Shown: piece after piece, positions 43,601-51,137 of the stretch
How the letters are laid out: every line of letters starts with the position of its first letter
Numbering within the stretch: the first letter of the stretch is position 1
Origin: Micromonospora parathelypteridis
GTDB lineage: Bacteria > Actinomycetota > Actinomycetes > Mycobacteriales > Micromonosporaceae
Length of the DNA stretch: 64,000 bases
Assembly (NCBI RefSeq): GCF_014201145.1
Contig: NZ_JACHDP010000001.1
Coordinates: 6,014,001-6,078,000 of the forward strand
Reading direction: 5' to 3'
Made by a program: the position numbers and the translations under genes
Notes under the pieces: generated by a model
Databases searched by the model: none
What the model saw: only the letters and a program-made list of their open reading frames with translations
Told to the model about the DNA's origin: nothing

Positions 43601-43807
43601 GAGACGGCGTACGGCCAGCGGTCCGTCGCCGACGTAGCGCCCGGTGCGAGCGCCTACCAGTCGTTCGCCACCCGGGCGGTCTCGATCCCGGCCGGGTCGG
43701 CGACCGTCCGGGCCACCGCACCCATCAACGGTACTGACGTGACGAGCGTCCGCACCGCAGAGCACGCCGGCGCCGATTGTGCCGGCGATCCCCGCCAGGC
43801 CCCGTAA
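40622..43807 (+). CDS. Secreted multidomain GH43-family glycosidase
   Basis: A 1061-residue secreted enzyme. The signal peptide is about 1-46 (ending AYA). The GH43 propeller carries D69 (SADPAPVV), D211 (NIDPTILID) and E262 (FFEAAWAFKRNG). Residues 388-540 are an F5/8-like module, 542-620 a Big_4 repeat, about 622-790 two Ig/OmpL47-like repeats (DGTPPASTATVD), 800-950 a second F5/8-like module, and 961-1050 the C-terminal domain shared with the proteins at 35814 and 45618. Catalytic part and first module resemble the GH43 at 22886. Start is GTG 40622, with GAGGAG nine bases earlier. It is likely to debranch or trim arabinofuranose-containing glycans outside the cell. Confidence 0.86.
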   Translation: MNTTVVHGAAPPTHRPARRIHRTLAATAVAGLVAAGLVGVAAPAYAADSYTFTNTVNPILGDGSYYSADPAPVVVPGGAPGNDTGQDQLYIYTGHDQAGPSTNDFVMNEWGAFRTTDVQAGQWTHYPSLMRPEQVFSWATPGRAYAGQVVRGVDGRYYWYVPINERDSPASDKFAIGVAVSDSPTGPWTDHAGGPIISQRVPTANTIHNIDPTILIDGTAPNQRVYLWWGSFSQLRMIELQQDMKTPVTTQRSVTGLTGFFEAAWAFKRNGTYYMAYAGNNAGPTSACTPANYHACIAYATASSPEGPWTYRGTMLRPVSSTTSHPGILEFNGKWYMAYHTADAVGGGHFRRSVAIDPVEWDDTQSPPRLKLVTPTPVKGPDRTPRANIAQAARVTVSNEPVPTQYWVKALNDEIVRSNPLPPDMWGTWTGNNPPQQWVQYTWDQPMRISGSQIDFWNDQPQGTGAGVAAPARWRIQYWNLDSGQWADVPNPSGFPTSTQGFQDTTFDPVTTTQVRAVFDASTNGSTYSAVAVEEWKVLAAQPESVTAPGMTVEVGETELPDSLPVTFGAETLQLPVFWDPVTPENVATPGTFTIGGSVLGYAAGRVSAQVRVISPEDTEGDETPPTLTLTPSGSAGGAGWFRSAVRVRVAGVDDGGGRLTIESRVDDGQPVVASAVRSVDVTVSGDGQHSVRATATDRAGNVSSPATLPVRIDGTPPASTATVDSATRAVTVAASDATSGVARIEYAIGTGAWTTYSGAIAAPDSNRHTVSFRALDVAGNLETAKTVSIPADLSGPLAGNIGPIATPTASYTAGWNSVTALNDGADPSNPGQAQLWGTWSGTRPATQWVQYDWARPVRITGTELKFWRDSDQGSGDGVAQPDGWVLQYWDETTSTWRDVTGASPYGTSTTAFNTVSFDPVTTPRVRAMIRANGNDTTYSAVAITEWRVVADDPGAQPALPVTVSVQARCVGGRAYVAVQARNDHDVPVDILLETAYGQRSVADVAPGASAYQSFATRAVSIPAGSATVRATAPINGTDVTSVRTAEHAGADCAGDPRQAP

Positions 43808-43831
43808 CCACTAGCGACGATGGAGCAGCCC

Positions 43832-44464
43832 ATGAAAACAGGAAACCGTAGGCGGTTGTTCGCGGCCGGTGCCGCGGGTGCGGTGCTGGCCGGGACGGTG
43901 GCGATGCAGACGCCGGTCCAGGCCGAGCCCGGCGACGGCACCGACGTGCGGGTGACGGTCGACATCGAGGAGATCACCGAGCCCGGTGTGCTCGCCATGT
44001 CGATCGCCGGCGACTCGGTCGCGCTGTCCGAGGACGGCTCGACCCTGCTCGTCCGTCAGTTCGTCGGCAGCCTGCCGACGGTGACGGTGACCGACACCCG
44101 TACGCCAGAGGAGGTGCCCGACAACGCCGCCTGGGCCGTGCTGGGTAGCGCCACCGACTTCGTCGGCGGCGCCGGTCAGGCGCCGATCAGCGCGGGACAT
44201 CTCGGGTGGAAGCCGCGCCTGCTCGACGGCGGCGACACCGGCCTGGTCACCGAGGGCGAGGAGGTGGTGACCGTCCTCGACGAGCCGACCCAGCCCGGCA
44301 ACAACGTGGGCCTGGTCGACCAGGAGCTGCTGGTGTCGACCTTCGACTCGGAGGCGGTGACCGGCGACGCGTACTCGGTGGACGCCGACCTGTACCTGCG
44401 CACCCCGGCGGATGTCGCCGCCGGCTCGTACACCTCGACGTTGACCCTCTCCCTGTTCGAGTGA
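43832..44464 (+). CDS. WxL-domain-like secreted protein
   Basis: A 210-residue exported protein: signal peptide about 1-31 (ending TPVQA), then a beta-rich domain with AAWAVLGSATDFVGG in the middle, LGWKPRLLDG, and a C-terminal end AAGSYTSTLTLSLFE. This layout matches WxL surface domains of Gram-positive bacteria, in which a Trp motif precedes an aromatic 'DF' and the protein ends in a YTATLTW-L-like strand; the second Trp is replaced by Leu here. ATG 43820 is in frame, but GGAG at 43822-43825 fits ATG 43832. The next gene encodes the DUF916 partner that in Firmicutes always accompanies WxL proteins. Probable role: non-covalent attachment to peptidoglycan. Confidence 0.68.
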   Translation: MKTGNRRRLFAAGAAGAVLAGTVAMQTPVQAEPGDGTDVRVTVDIEEITEPGVLAMSIAGDSVALSEDGSTLLVRQFVGSLPTVTVTDTRTPEEVPDNAAWAVLGSATDFVGGAGQAPISAGHLGWKPRLLDGGDTGLVTEGEEVVTVLDEPTQPGNNVGLVDQELLVSTFDSEAVTGDAYSVDADLYLRTPADVAAGSYTSTLTLSLFE

Positions 44465-44470
44465 CGCACC

Positions 44471-44500
44471 GGTGGGGGTCGCGGTGACGCGGCCCCCACC
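44471..44500 (+). terminator. Hairpin between WxL-like and DUF916 genes
   Basis: GGTGGGGGTCGCG (44471-44483) pairs with CGCGGCCCCCACC (44488-44500) over 13 bp with one G-U and a GTGA loop. It is probably an attenuator that makes the WxL-like protein more abundant than its membrane partner. Confidence 0.65.
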
Positions 44501-44529
44501 CGTCACATCCCTCCGTCGAAGGACCCGCG

Positions 44530-45591
44530 ATGATCCGGACCTCGCCGCGGACGCCGCTGCGACTGCTCGCCGTGCTGGCCGCGGTGTTCGTCGCCGTGCC
44601 GATCGCACCCGCCGCCGCAGCGGCGCAACCGACCACTCCGACGCTGACCTGGGCGGTCCAGCCCGCGAACCAGCAGGGCCCGGACGGCCGCCGGTGGGTC
44701 GAGCGCACGCTCGACCCGGGTCAGGCGGTGACCGAGCACCTGGCGGTGCGGAACTTCAGCGACGGCACGGTGGTCTTCGCGCTGAAGGCCGCCGACGGCT
44801 ACCTCACCGACAACGGCCGCTTCAATATGCTCGCGTCGAACCAGCAGTCGGCCGACGGCGGCACCTGGATCAGGGTGCAGCAGACGGTCAGCGTCGGACC
44901 CCGCCAGACGAAGGTGGTGCCGTTCACCATCACGGCGCCCCACAACACCACGCCCGGGGACCACCCGGCCGGCATCGCGGCCGCGGTCACGAGCGCGGGA
45001 GGCACAGTCGCCGTCGAGAGCCGGGTCGGGTTCCGGGTCATGCTGCGGGCAAGCGGCACGGTAACCGCGTCCCTAGCCATCAACGGTCTCACCGCCCGGT
45101 ATGAGCGTTCGTGGAACCCCTTCTCGGCCGGCACGGTCCACCTCAGGTACACCACGACGAACGACGGCAACGTCGCGGTGGCCGGCACCGGCCGGACGAC
45201 CGCCGCCGGCCCACTCGGCCTGGCCGCCCGGCGCAACACGACGAACGTCGAGGAGACACTTCCCGGCGGCAGCCGCGCCGTCGAGGGCCGCCTCGACGGC
45301 GTCTGGTCGCTGGGACGACTCGGGACCCGCGTCGACCTCACCCCGGCCATCGTCGGCGGCGACCCCACCAGTGCCGAAACCAGGCCCACCACCGCCACCG
45401 TGACGATCTGGGCGCTGCCGTGGCCGCAGCTTTCCCTCGCCGCCGTCCTCGCCGTCCTGGCCCTCGCCGTACGACACACCCTGCGCCGACGCCGGCGGCG
45501 ACTCGCGCAGCTGATCGCCGACGCCCGGGACGAGGGCCGGGCAGAGGCCCGGAAATCGGCTCTCGCCGACGGTGCGCCACAGGCTTTCTGA
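44530..45591 (+). CDS. DUF916-type WxL-interacting membrane protein
   Basis: A 353-residue protein with a signal peptide (about 1-32), a DUF916/WxLIP peptidoglycan-binding beta domain (LTWAVQPANQQGPDG ... RRWVERTLDPGQAVTEHLAV, then FTITAPHNTTPGDHPAGIAA), a second beta domain, one transmembrane helix near 293-314 and a basic cytoplasmic tail (RRRRRR). In Firmicutes, DUF916 proteins bind both peptidoglycan and WxL proteins. Here it lies directly after a WxL-like gene in an operon of secreted glycosidases, so an anchoring complex for arabinan degradation is plausible. ATG 44530 follows GAAGGACC. Family assignment is firmer than the functional inference. Confidence 0.78.
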   Translation: MIRTSPRTPLRLLAVLAAVFVAVPIAPAAAAAQPTTPTLTWAVQPANQQGPDGRRWVERTLDPGQAVTEHLAVRNFSDGTVVFALKAADGYLTDNGRFNMLASNQQSADGGTWIRVQQTVSVGPRQTKVVPFTITAPHNTTPGDHPAGIAAAVTSAGGTVAVESRVGFRVMLRASGTVTASLAINGLTARYERSWNPFSAGTVHLRYTTTNDGNVAVAGTGRTTAAGPLGLAARRNTTNVEETLPGGSRAVEGRLDGVWSLGRLGTRVDLTPAIVGGDPTSAETRPTTATVTIWALPWPQLSLAAVLAVLALAVRHTLRRRRRRLAQLIADARDEGRAEARKSALADGAPQAF

Positions 45592-45617
45592 TCCCCCGCG
45601 TGAAAGGACGATCCGCA

Positions 45618-48600
45618 ATGGTTCTCTCCGACAAGATGCCCGTCAGTCGACGTCAGGTCCTTCAGGCGTCCGCCATCGGTGTCACCGCGGCGGCCACCGC
45701 GGGCGCGCTCCCCGCGACCGCCGCCCAGGCAGCCGCCGAGGCGTCAGCCGGACCGACTCCCCTCAACGTGATCTCGGCCGACCCCGGTCCCGGCGGCACC
45801 GCGCCGGTCCGGCCATTCCAGCTGCGCGACGTGACGCTGGGCGACGGCCTGCTCCAGGAGAAGCGCGACCGCACCAAGAGCTACCTGCGGCAGCTCGACG
45901 AGCGGCGCTTCCTCGTGTTGTTCAACAACCAGGCCGGCCGACCGAACCCGCCGGGCGTCTCCGTCCCCGGGGGCTGGGAGGACGGTGGGCTGCTCAGCGG
46001 CCACTGGGCCGGCCACTTCATGACGGCCCTGGCGCAGGGCTACGCCGACCATGGCGAGCCGATCTTCAAGAGCAAGCTCGACTGGATGGTCGACGAGCTC
46101 GCGGCGTGCCAGGCCGCGATCACCGCGCGGCTGGGCGGGGGCGACCCGGGCGGTGAGGAGCCGGAGGACCCGCAGATCGGCCGGGTGCCGGGTCGCTTCG
46201 GAAGCGGCCTGCGCCTGAACGGCCCCAGCCGGGCGCAGCACGTGACCCTGCCCCAGGAGGCGATCAGCCAGCTCGCCGACTTCACCATCGCCACCTGGGT
46301 CAATCTCGCCTCCACCCAGAACTGGAGTCGGCTGTTCGACTTCGGTCAGAACACCACGGTCAACATGTTCCTGACCCCCCGCGCCGGCGTCACCGGCAAC
46401 GCGCCGAGGTTCGCGATCACGGTCAGCGGTAGCGGTGGTGAACAGCGGATCGACGGTACCGCCGCACTGCCGACCAACCAGTGGGTGCACCTCGCCGTCA
46501 CCCTCACCCAGCGCACCGGCACCCTCTACGTGAACGGTCAACAGGCCGGCCAGAACCCGAACATGACCCTCAGCCCGGCCAACCTCGGAAACCCGGGAAA
46601 CCGGTGGATCGGGCGCTCCCAGTACGGCGACGCGTACCTGGACGCGACCGTCGACGAGTTCCACATCTTCGACCGGGCACTGAGCGCGCAGGAGATCCAG
46701 TCGCTGCTGGACTCCGCGGCCGGGAGCACCGGCGGCGGGTCGATCGCCTGGTACCGGTTCGAGGAGGAGGACGGCACCACGATCAGGGACGCCTCGCCCA
46801 ACGGCCGCGACGGCGGAATCGTGGCCAGCCAGAGCGGCGGGGGAGCCCTCTGGGTCCCGACCCATCCCGGCTACCTGGGCGCGATCCCCGAGGACGCGGT
46901 GCTCCGACTCGGCCCGCCACGGTGGGCCGTCTACGGCGGTGACCTGAGCGCCAACACCTGGGCGCCGTGGTACACGCAGCACAAGATCATGCGTGGACTG
47001 CTCGACGCGTACTACCACACCGACAACCAGAAGGCCCTCGACGTGGTCGTTCGGATGGCCGAGTGGGCGCACCTCGCACTGACCATCGGGGACAAGAACC
47101 ACCCCGCCTACACGGGCCCGATCACCCGGGACAACCTCAACTACATGTGGGACCTCTACATCGCTGGCGAGACCGGCGGCGCGAACGAGGTGTTTCCTGA
47201 GATCTACGCGCTCACCGGCGACGCGAAGCACCTGGACACCGCCAAGCGCTTCGACAACCGGGAGTCGCTCTTCGACGCCTGCGTCGAGAACCGCGACATC
47301 CTCGTCACTACGCCACAGACCCGGCCCGGTCGTCGCCGTCCGGACCGGCTGCATGCCAACTCGCACGTGCCGCAGTTCATCGGCTACCTGCGCGTATACG
47401 AGCACAGCGGCGAGCAGGACTACCTCCAGGCCGCCAAGAACTTCTTCGGCATGGTCGTACCGCACCGGACGTACGCCAACGGGGGAACGGGCGGAAACTA
47501 CCCGGGCTCCAACAACAACACCGAGCTGTTCCAGAACCGGGGCAACATCGCGAACTCGATCGCCCAGGGCGGTGCCGAGACGTGTACCACCTACAACCTG
47601 ATCAAGCTGGCTCGTAACCTGTTCTTCCACGAGAGCGATCCCGCGTACATGGACTACTACGAGCGCGGTCTGATCAACCAGATCGCCGGTTCGCGGGCGG
47701 ACAGCACCAGTGTCAGCAACCCGCAGGTCACCTACTTCCAGCCGCTGACCCCGGGTGCCACCCGTGACTACGGCAACACCGGCACCTGCTGCGGCGGTAC
47801 AGGTCTCGAGAACCACACCAAGTACCAGGAGACGATCTACTTCAAGTCCGCCGACGGTGGAACGCTCTGGGTCAACCTGTACGTGTCGTCGACACTGACC
47901 TGGGCCGAGAAGGGCTTCACCATCACCCAGCAGACCACCTACCCGCGCGAGGACCGCACCAGGCTCACCGTGCAGGGCAATGGTCCTCTCGCCATCAAGC
48001 TGCGGGTGCCGGCCTGGGCGCGAAAGGGCTTCTTCGTCACGATCAACGGTGCGGCTCAGGACGTCACCGCCACACCCGGCAGCTACCTGACCCTGAGCCG
48101 GGCCTGGAACACCGGCGACACCATCGAGATCCGGATGCCCTTCAGCATCCGGATCGAGCGGGCGCTGGACCGTCCCGACACACAGTCGATCTTCTGGGGA
48201 CCGGTCCTGCTGCAGATCCTGGGAAACCCGGGCGTCGGGAACTACCGGGAACTCTCGCTCTACCGGCACCTCAAGCGCGACGGCGACTACTCCCGCGCAG
48301 CGATCACCGCCACGAGCACCACCGCGGCGGGCGACCACCTCTTCACCACGCACGGCTTCACCCTGCGCCCGTACTACATCGCCGACACCCAGGCCGCCTC
48401 GTCGTACTTCCGGCGGGTCGAGCCGACCATCGTGTTCGGCTCGGTCGACACCGGCGTACCCAACCGCAAGCGCAATGACGGCCTGCCGCACTACGACATC
48501 CCGGTGACCGGGGTTCCCTCGCCCGGCACCGACGGCCCCACCTTCCTCGACCTGGTGTGGGACCAGGCGCCCTTCGCCACCCACGGACAGTTCGTCTCGA

Positions 48601-49016
48601 CTGTCACGCAGACCGCCGAGGCATTCGTCGCGGCGGGCGCCTTCACCGCGGCGGAGAAGGATCTCGTCGTCTCGTACGCCGCCGCCTCGAACAGGGAACT
48701 TGAGCCGGCACCCACCTGGAACGTCGAGGTGCAGGCCCGCACGCGGATCATCGGCTCCACCGCCCACGTCGCCGTCACCGCCCACAATGCCGACGACGTG
48801 CCGCTCACCATCGAGCTGAACACGCCGTACGGCTCGCGGACGGTGGCCGGTGTAGCCCCGGGGAAGGCCGTCTACCAGGCGTTCAACGCTCGCGTGGCGT
48901 CGGTGCCCGCGGGGACCGCGACCGTCAGGGTCACCGGAACGGTGGACGGTGGGTCGGTGACCGTCCAGATCGAGGCGCCGTACGAGGCGATCGGCGGCGA
49001 CTCGGGCAGGCCGTAG
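45618..49016 (+). CDS. Tat-exported GH127/GH146-type beta-L-arabinofuranosidase with inserted LamG domain
   Basis: A 1132-residue protein with a Tat signal (SRRQVLQASAIG). The GH127/GH146 catalytic domain starts at about residue 55 (RPFQLRDVTLGDGLLQEKRD), is interrupted at about 165-410 by a LamG/concanavalin-like domain, and resumes to about 830. Zinc-site residues fit E654 and C656 (GGAETCTTYN) and C724-C725 (GTCCGGTGLENH); acid/base E636 is likely. Residues 1033-1125 are the C-terminal domain shared with the proteins at 35814 and 40622, but without the cysteine pair present there. CCGGTG places it nearer GH146 than the intracellular GH127. Presumed extracellular beta-L-arabinofuranosidase. 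Start ATG 45618 after AAAGGA; ATG 45636 is an alternative. Confidence 0.84.
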   Translation: MVLSDKMPVSRRQVLQASAIGVTAAATAGALPATAAQAAAEASAGPTPLNVISADPGPGGTAPVRPFQLRDVTLGDGLLQEKRDRTKSYLRQLDERRFLVLFNNQAGRPNPPGVSVPGGWEDGGLLSGHWAGHFMTALAQGYADHGEPIFKSKLDWMVDELAACQAAITARLGGGDPGGEEPEDPQIGRVPGRFGSGLRLNGPSRAQHVTLPQEAISQLADFTIATWVNLASTQNWSRLFDFGQNTTVNMFLTPRAGVTGNAPRFAITVSGSGGEQRIDGTAALPTNQWVHLAVTLTQRTGTLYVNGQQAGQNPNMTLSPANLGNPGNRWIGRSQYGDAYLDATVDEFHIFDRALSAQEIQSLLDSAAGSTGGGSIAWYRFEEEDGTTIRDASPNGRDGGIVASQSGGGALWVPTHPGYLGAIPEDAVLRLGPPRWAVYGGDLSANTWAPWYTQHKIMRGLLDAYYHTDNQKALDVVVRMAEWAHLALTIGDKNHPAYTGPITRDNLNYMWDLYIAGETGGANEVFPEIYALTGDAKHLDTAKRFDNRESLFDACVENRDILVTTPQTRPGRRRPDRLHANSHVPQFIGYLRVYEHSGEQDYLQAAKNFFGMVVPHRTYANGGTGGNYPGSNNNTELFQNRGNIANSIAQGGAETCTTYNLIKLARNLFFHESDPAYMDYYERGLINQIAGSRADSTSVSNPQVTYFQPLTPGATRDYGNTGTCCGGTGLENHTKYQETIYFKSADGGTLWVNLYVSSTLTWAEKGFTITQQTTYPREDRTRLTVQGNGPLAIKLRVPAWARKGFFVTINGAAQDVTATPGSYLTLSRAWNTGDTIEIRMPFSIRIERALDRPDTQSIFWGPVLLQILGNPGVGNYRELSLYRHLKRDGDYSRAAITATSTTAAGDHLFTTHGFTLRPYYIADTQAASSYFRRVEPTIVFGSVDTGVPNRKRNDGLPHYDIPVTGVPSPGTDGPTFLDLVWDQAPFATHGQFVSTVTQTAEAFVAAGAFTAAEKDLVVSYAAASNRELEPAPTWNVEVQARTRIIGSTAHVAVTAHNADDVPLTIELNTPYGSRTVAGVAPGKAVYQAFNARVASVPAGTATVRVTGTVDGGSVTVQIEAPYEAIGGDSGRP

Positions 49017-49024
49017 CCCCGACG

Positions 49025-49058
49025 GGGGTGGCGGGGCCCGTCTGGACCCCGCCACCCC
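49025..49058 (+). terminator. Hairpin terminator of the secreted-enzyme operon
   Basis: GGGGTGGCGGGG (49025-49036) and CCCCGCCACCCC (49047-49058) form a perfect 12-bp stem with a 10-base loop, starting nine bases after the last hydrolase stop codon. Confidence 0.8.
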
Positions 49059-49322
49059 ACCGGGTCAGCCGCCGTGGACTTTCGGCGGAGATTTCGGTAG
49101 GTGACCCGCCCGGGCATCGCTGGCACCTGCCGCCGGTGTTCGCCGGTGTAGTGTTCCGCCCAGGTGAGGGCTTCGATGGGGGACCGCAGGGCCGCACCCC
49201 CACCGAAACGTCGCCGAAAAGGCACTGAGAATCCTCGTCCGCCAGGAGTGGTCGTCACGGCACTCCGGGGCGGCCTGTCGCCGCGTACCACGCCTGTGCC
49301 GGTCGCCGGGAGGGAGCACCAC
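49059..49322. promoter_or_regulatory. Promoter region of third LacI gene
   Basis: No gene is visible. Half-sites of the locus operator occur as direct repeats: TTTCG at 49080-49084 and 49092-49096, CGAAA at 49204-49208 and 49215-49219. None forms a compact palindrome. They may be weak autoregulatory sites of the LacI that follows. GGGAGGGAG at 49308-49316 is its ribosome site. Confidence 0.4.
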
Positions 49323-50351
49323 ATGGCCAACGAGCCCGAAATCCCCACCAACCGCACGCCCACGCTCACCGATGTCGCCAAGCTCGCGGGCGTGTCCATC
49401 GCGACCGCCTCCAAGGCGATCAACGGGCGTAGCGAGGTGCGGGCGACCACCAGAGTCCGGGTGTTGGAGGCGGCAGAACTGCTCTCCTTCGCACCGAACG
49501 CTCTCGCCCGTGGCCTGCTCAGTGGCCGCACGGGGACCGTGGGCCTGTTGACGAGCGACCTCGAAGGGCGCTTCTCGATTCCCATCCTGATGGGAGCCGA
49601 GGACGCCTTCGGCGCCGGCCAGGTGTCGGTCTTCCTGTGCGACGCGCGCGGTGACGCCATCCGGGAGAAGCATCACGTACGCGCGCTGCTGTCGCGCCGG
49701 GTGGACGGCCTGATCGTGGTGGGATCCCGCACCGACGCCCGTCCACCGCTGGCCGGCAACATCCCCGTGCCGGTGGTCTACGTCTACGCCCCCTCCTCGG
49801 ACCCAGCCGACGTCTCCATCACCGTCGACAACGTGGGAGGCGGTCAGCTCGCCATCGAGCACCTGCTGGCCTGCGGTCGGCGCAACATCGCGCACATCAC
49901 CGGCGAGCCCGGGTTCCAGGCGGCGCGGGATCGCGCCGAGGGCGCGGCCGCGGCGCTCGCCGCCGCCGGCCTGAGCATGACCGGTGGACGGCCGTACTAC
50001 GGGTCGTGGGACGAGTCCTGGGGGCGGGCCGCAGCGCACATGGTCGTCGAGCAGCATCCCGAGGTCGACGCGATCTTCTGCGGCAGTGACCAGATCGCCC
50101 GGGGTGTCCTGGAGGTGCTGCGGGACCTCGGGCGCGACGTCCCCGGTACGACCTCCGTGATCGGCTTCGACAACTGGGAGGTGATCTCCGCGCACTCCCG
50201 GCCCCGCCTGACCAGCATCGACATGAACCTCAAACAACTCGGTGCCATTGCCGGCCAACGGCTCTTCGAAGCCATCGATGGTGGCGTGCCCACCTCGGAG
50301 GAGTTCCCGAGTCGAGTCGTGATGCGCGAGTCGACCCTGCCGGTCGGTTAA
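49323..50351 (+). CDS. LacI-family regulator (arabinan locus, third)
   Basis: A 342-residue LacI protein (LTDVAKLAGVSIATASKAIN, then an effector domain ending GFDNWEVISAHSRPRLTSID). It is a clear paralogue of the regulator at 29069-30094, with near-identical DNA-binding helices (VATASKALN versus IATASKAIN), so both may read CGAAA/TTTCG sites. It closes the locus on the right. The frame is open to 49164, but ATG 49323 has a strong GGGAGGGAG site and gives the normal LacI N-terminus. Confidence 0.92.
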   Translation: MANEPEIPTNRTPTLTDVAKLAGVSIATASKAINGRSEVRATTRVRVLEAAELLSFAPNALARGLLSGRTGTVGLLTSDLEGRFSIPILMGAEDAFGAGQVSVFLCDARGDAIREKHHVRALLSRRVDGLIVVGSRTDARPPLAGNIPVPVVYVYAPSSDPADVSITVDNVGGGQLAIEHLLACGRRNIAHITGEPGFQAARDRAEGAAAALAAAGLSMTGGRPYYGSWDESWGRAAAHMVVEQHPEVDAIFCGSDQIARGVLEVLRDLGRDVPGTTSVIGFDNWEVISAHSRPRLTSIDMNLKQLGAIAGQRLFEAIDGGVPTSEEFPSRVVMRESTLPVG

Positions 50352-50615
50352 TTCGGCGCGCTGCTGCCCGTCGCCAGGCGGTGTCGGACGGCGGAGGGGC
50401 CAAGGTGTGGCAGATCCGGCAGGAGGCGATCCGGTTCGCCGCGCGGTTCCGCACCATGATGACGCTTCGGGAGGGGTACGAAGGAGAGCGGCCCTTTCGG
50501 GCCGGCTCCCTGTCGCCTGCTCGAACGGATCAGGTGTTGTCGTCGCCGAAGCCTGACGGGTACCTGGTCGACCCTGGGCCGATCGGGCGCTGTGTCAGGA
50601 AGAGATTGGCGGGCG
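50352..50615. other. Intergenic region with hairpin
   Basis: 264 bases with no convincing gene. A small terminator-like hairpin, CGGCCC-TTTC-GGGCCG (50489-50504), lies in the middle and could end the LacI transcript and the minus-strand nucleotidyltransferase transcript. Confidence 0.45.
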
Positions 50616-51137
50616 CTATCGGACGATATCGCCGGCTCGCCCGGCCTCCGTGATGAGTCTGTGCAGCGAGTCCAGGTCAGCGCGGTCGATGTCACGCGGT
50701 TCGTATCCGCTGTGGAACAGCAGTTGCTGCTCCACCGAGATGCAGTTGACCGGGCGGCCGGCGATGTTTCCGGTGGTAAAGCACTCCTTTGGCCAGCGGA
50801 AGCTACCGCCGTCGAGGCCGGCCTGATGGCCGTGGCCGGCCTTGTCGAACTTGAGCGGGTGAAGGTCTACTCGGCCTCGTTCTTCGGCGACGACTTCCAC
50901 GCGTACCGGGCGCCAGTCAGTCTCGATGATGTAGCCGAGCCGGCCGAGAGCCCGCAACGCCGCTGCTTCATGCTCTGAGGCGATGGCCAGGTCCAGGTCG
51001 CGATGTGTACGGGTCTGAATCCCAACCAGCGCATCAACGCCCCACCCGCCGCTGATCCATGCGTTGCAGCCGGCGGCAGCGAGAGTGTCCAGAACCGTGT
51101 GGACCTCATCGGCATTCATATCAATAGTGTTGATCAT
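50616..51137 (-). CDS. Nucleotidyltransferase of the aminoglycoside/lincosamide-modifying type
   Basis: A 173-residue protein with AWISGGWGVDALVG (G30-G31, D35) and RTHRDLDLAI, where D47 and D49 are the metal-binding pair of pol-beta-type nucleotidyltransferases. This is the arrangement seen in ANT(2'')- and LinA/LinB-type antibiotic adenylyltransferases; many chromosomal relatives have other or unknown substrates. The C-terminal helical part (CISVEQQLLFHSGYEPRDID) also fits. Whether it confers resistance cannot be told from sequence. No partner genes; no clear ribosome site, and ATG 51119 is an alternative start. Confidence 0.78.
   Translation of the reverse strand: MINTIDMNADEVHTVLDTLAAAGCNAWISGGWGVDALVGIQTRTHRDLDLAIASEHEAAALRALGRLGYIIETDWRPVRVEVVAEERGRVDLHPLKFDKAGHGHQAGLDGGSFRWPKECFTTGNIAGRPVNCISVEQQLLFHSGYEPRDIDRADLDSLHRLITEAGRAGDIVR

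Noticed and set aside
45744..49055. A 1103-codon minus-strand open frame antisense to the GH127/GH146-type gene
   Set aside because: Low-complexity Arg/Val/Gly composition, no ribosome site and no homology pattern; codon-position GC bias supports the plus strand.
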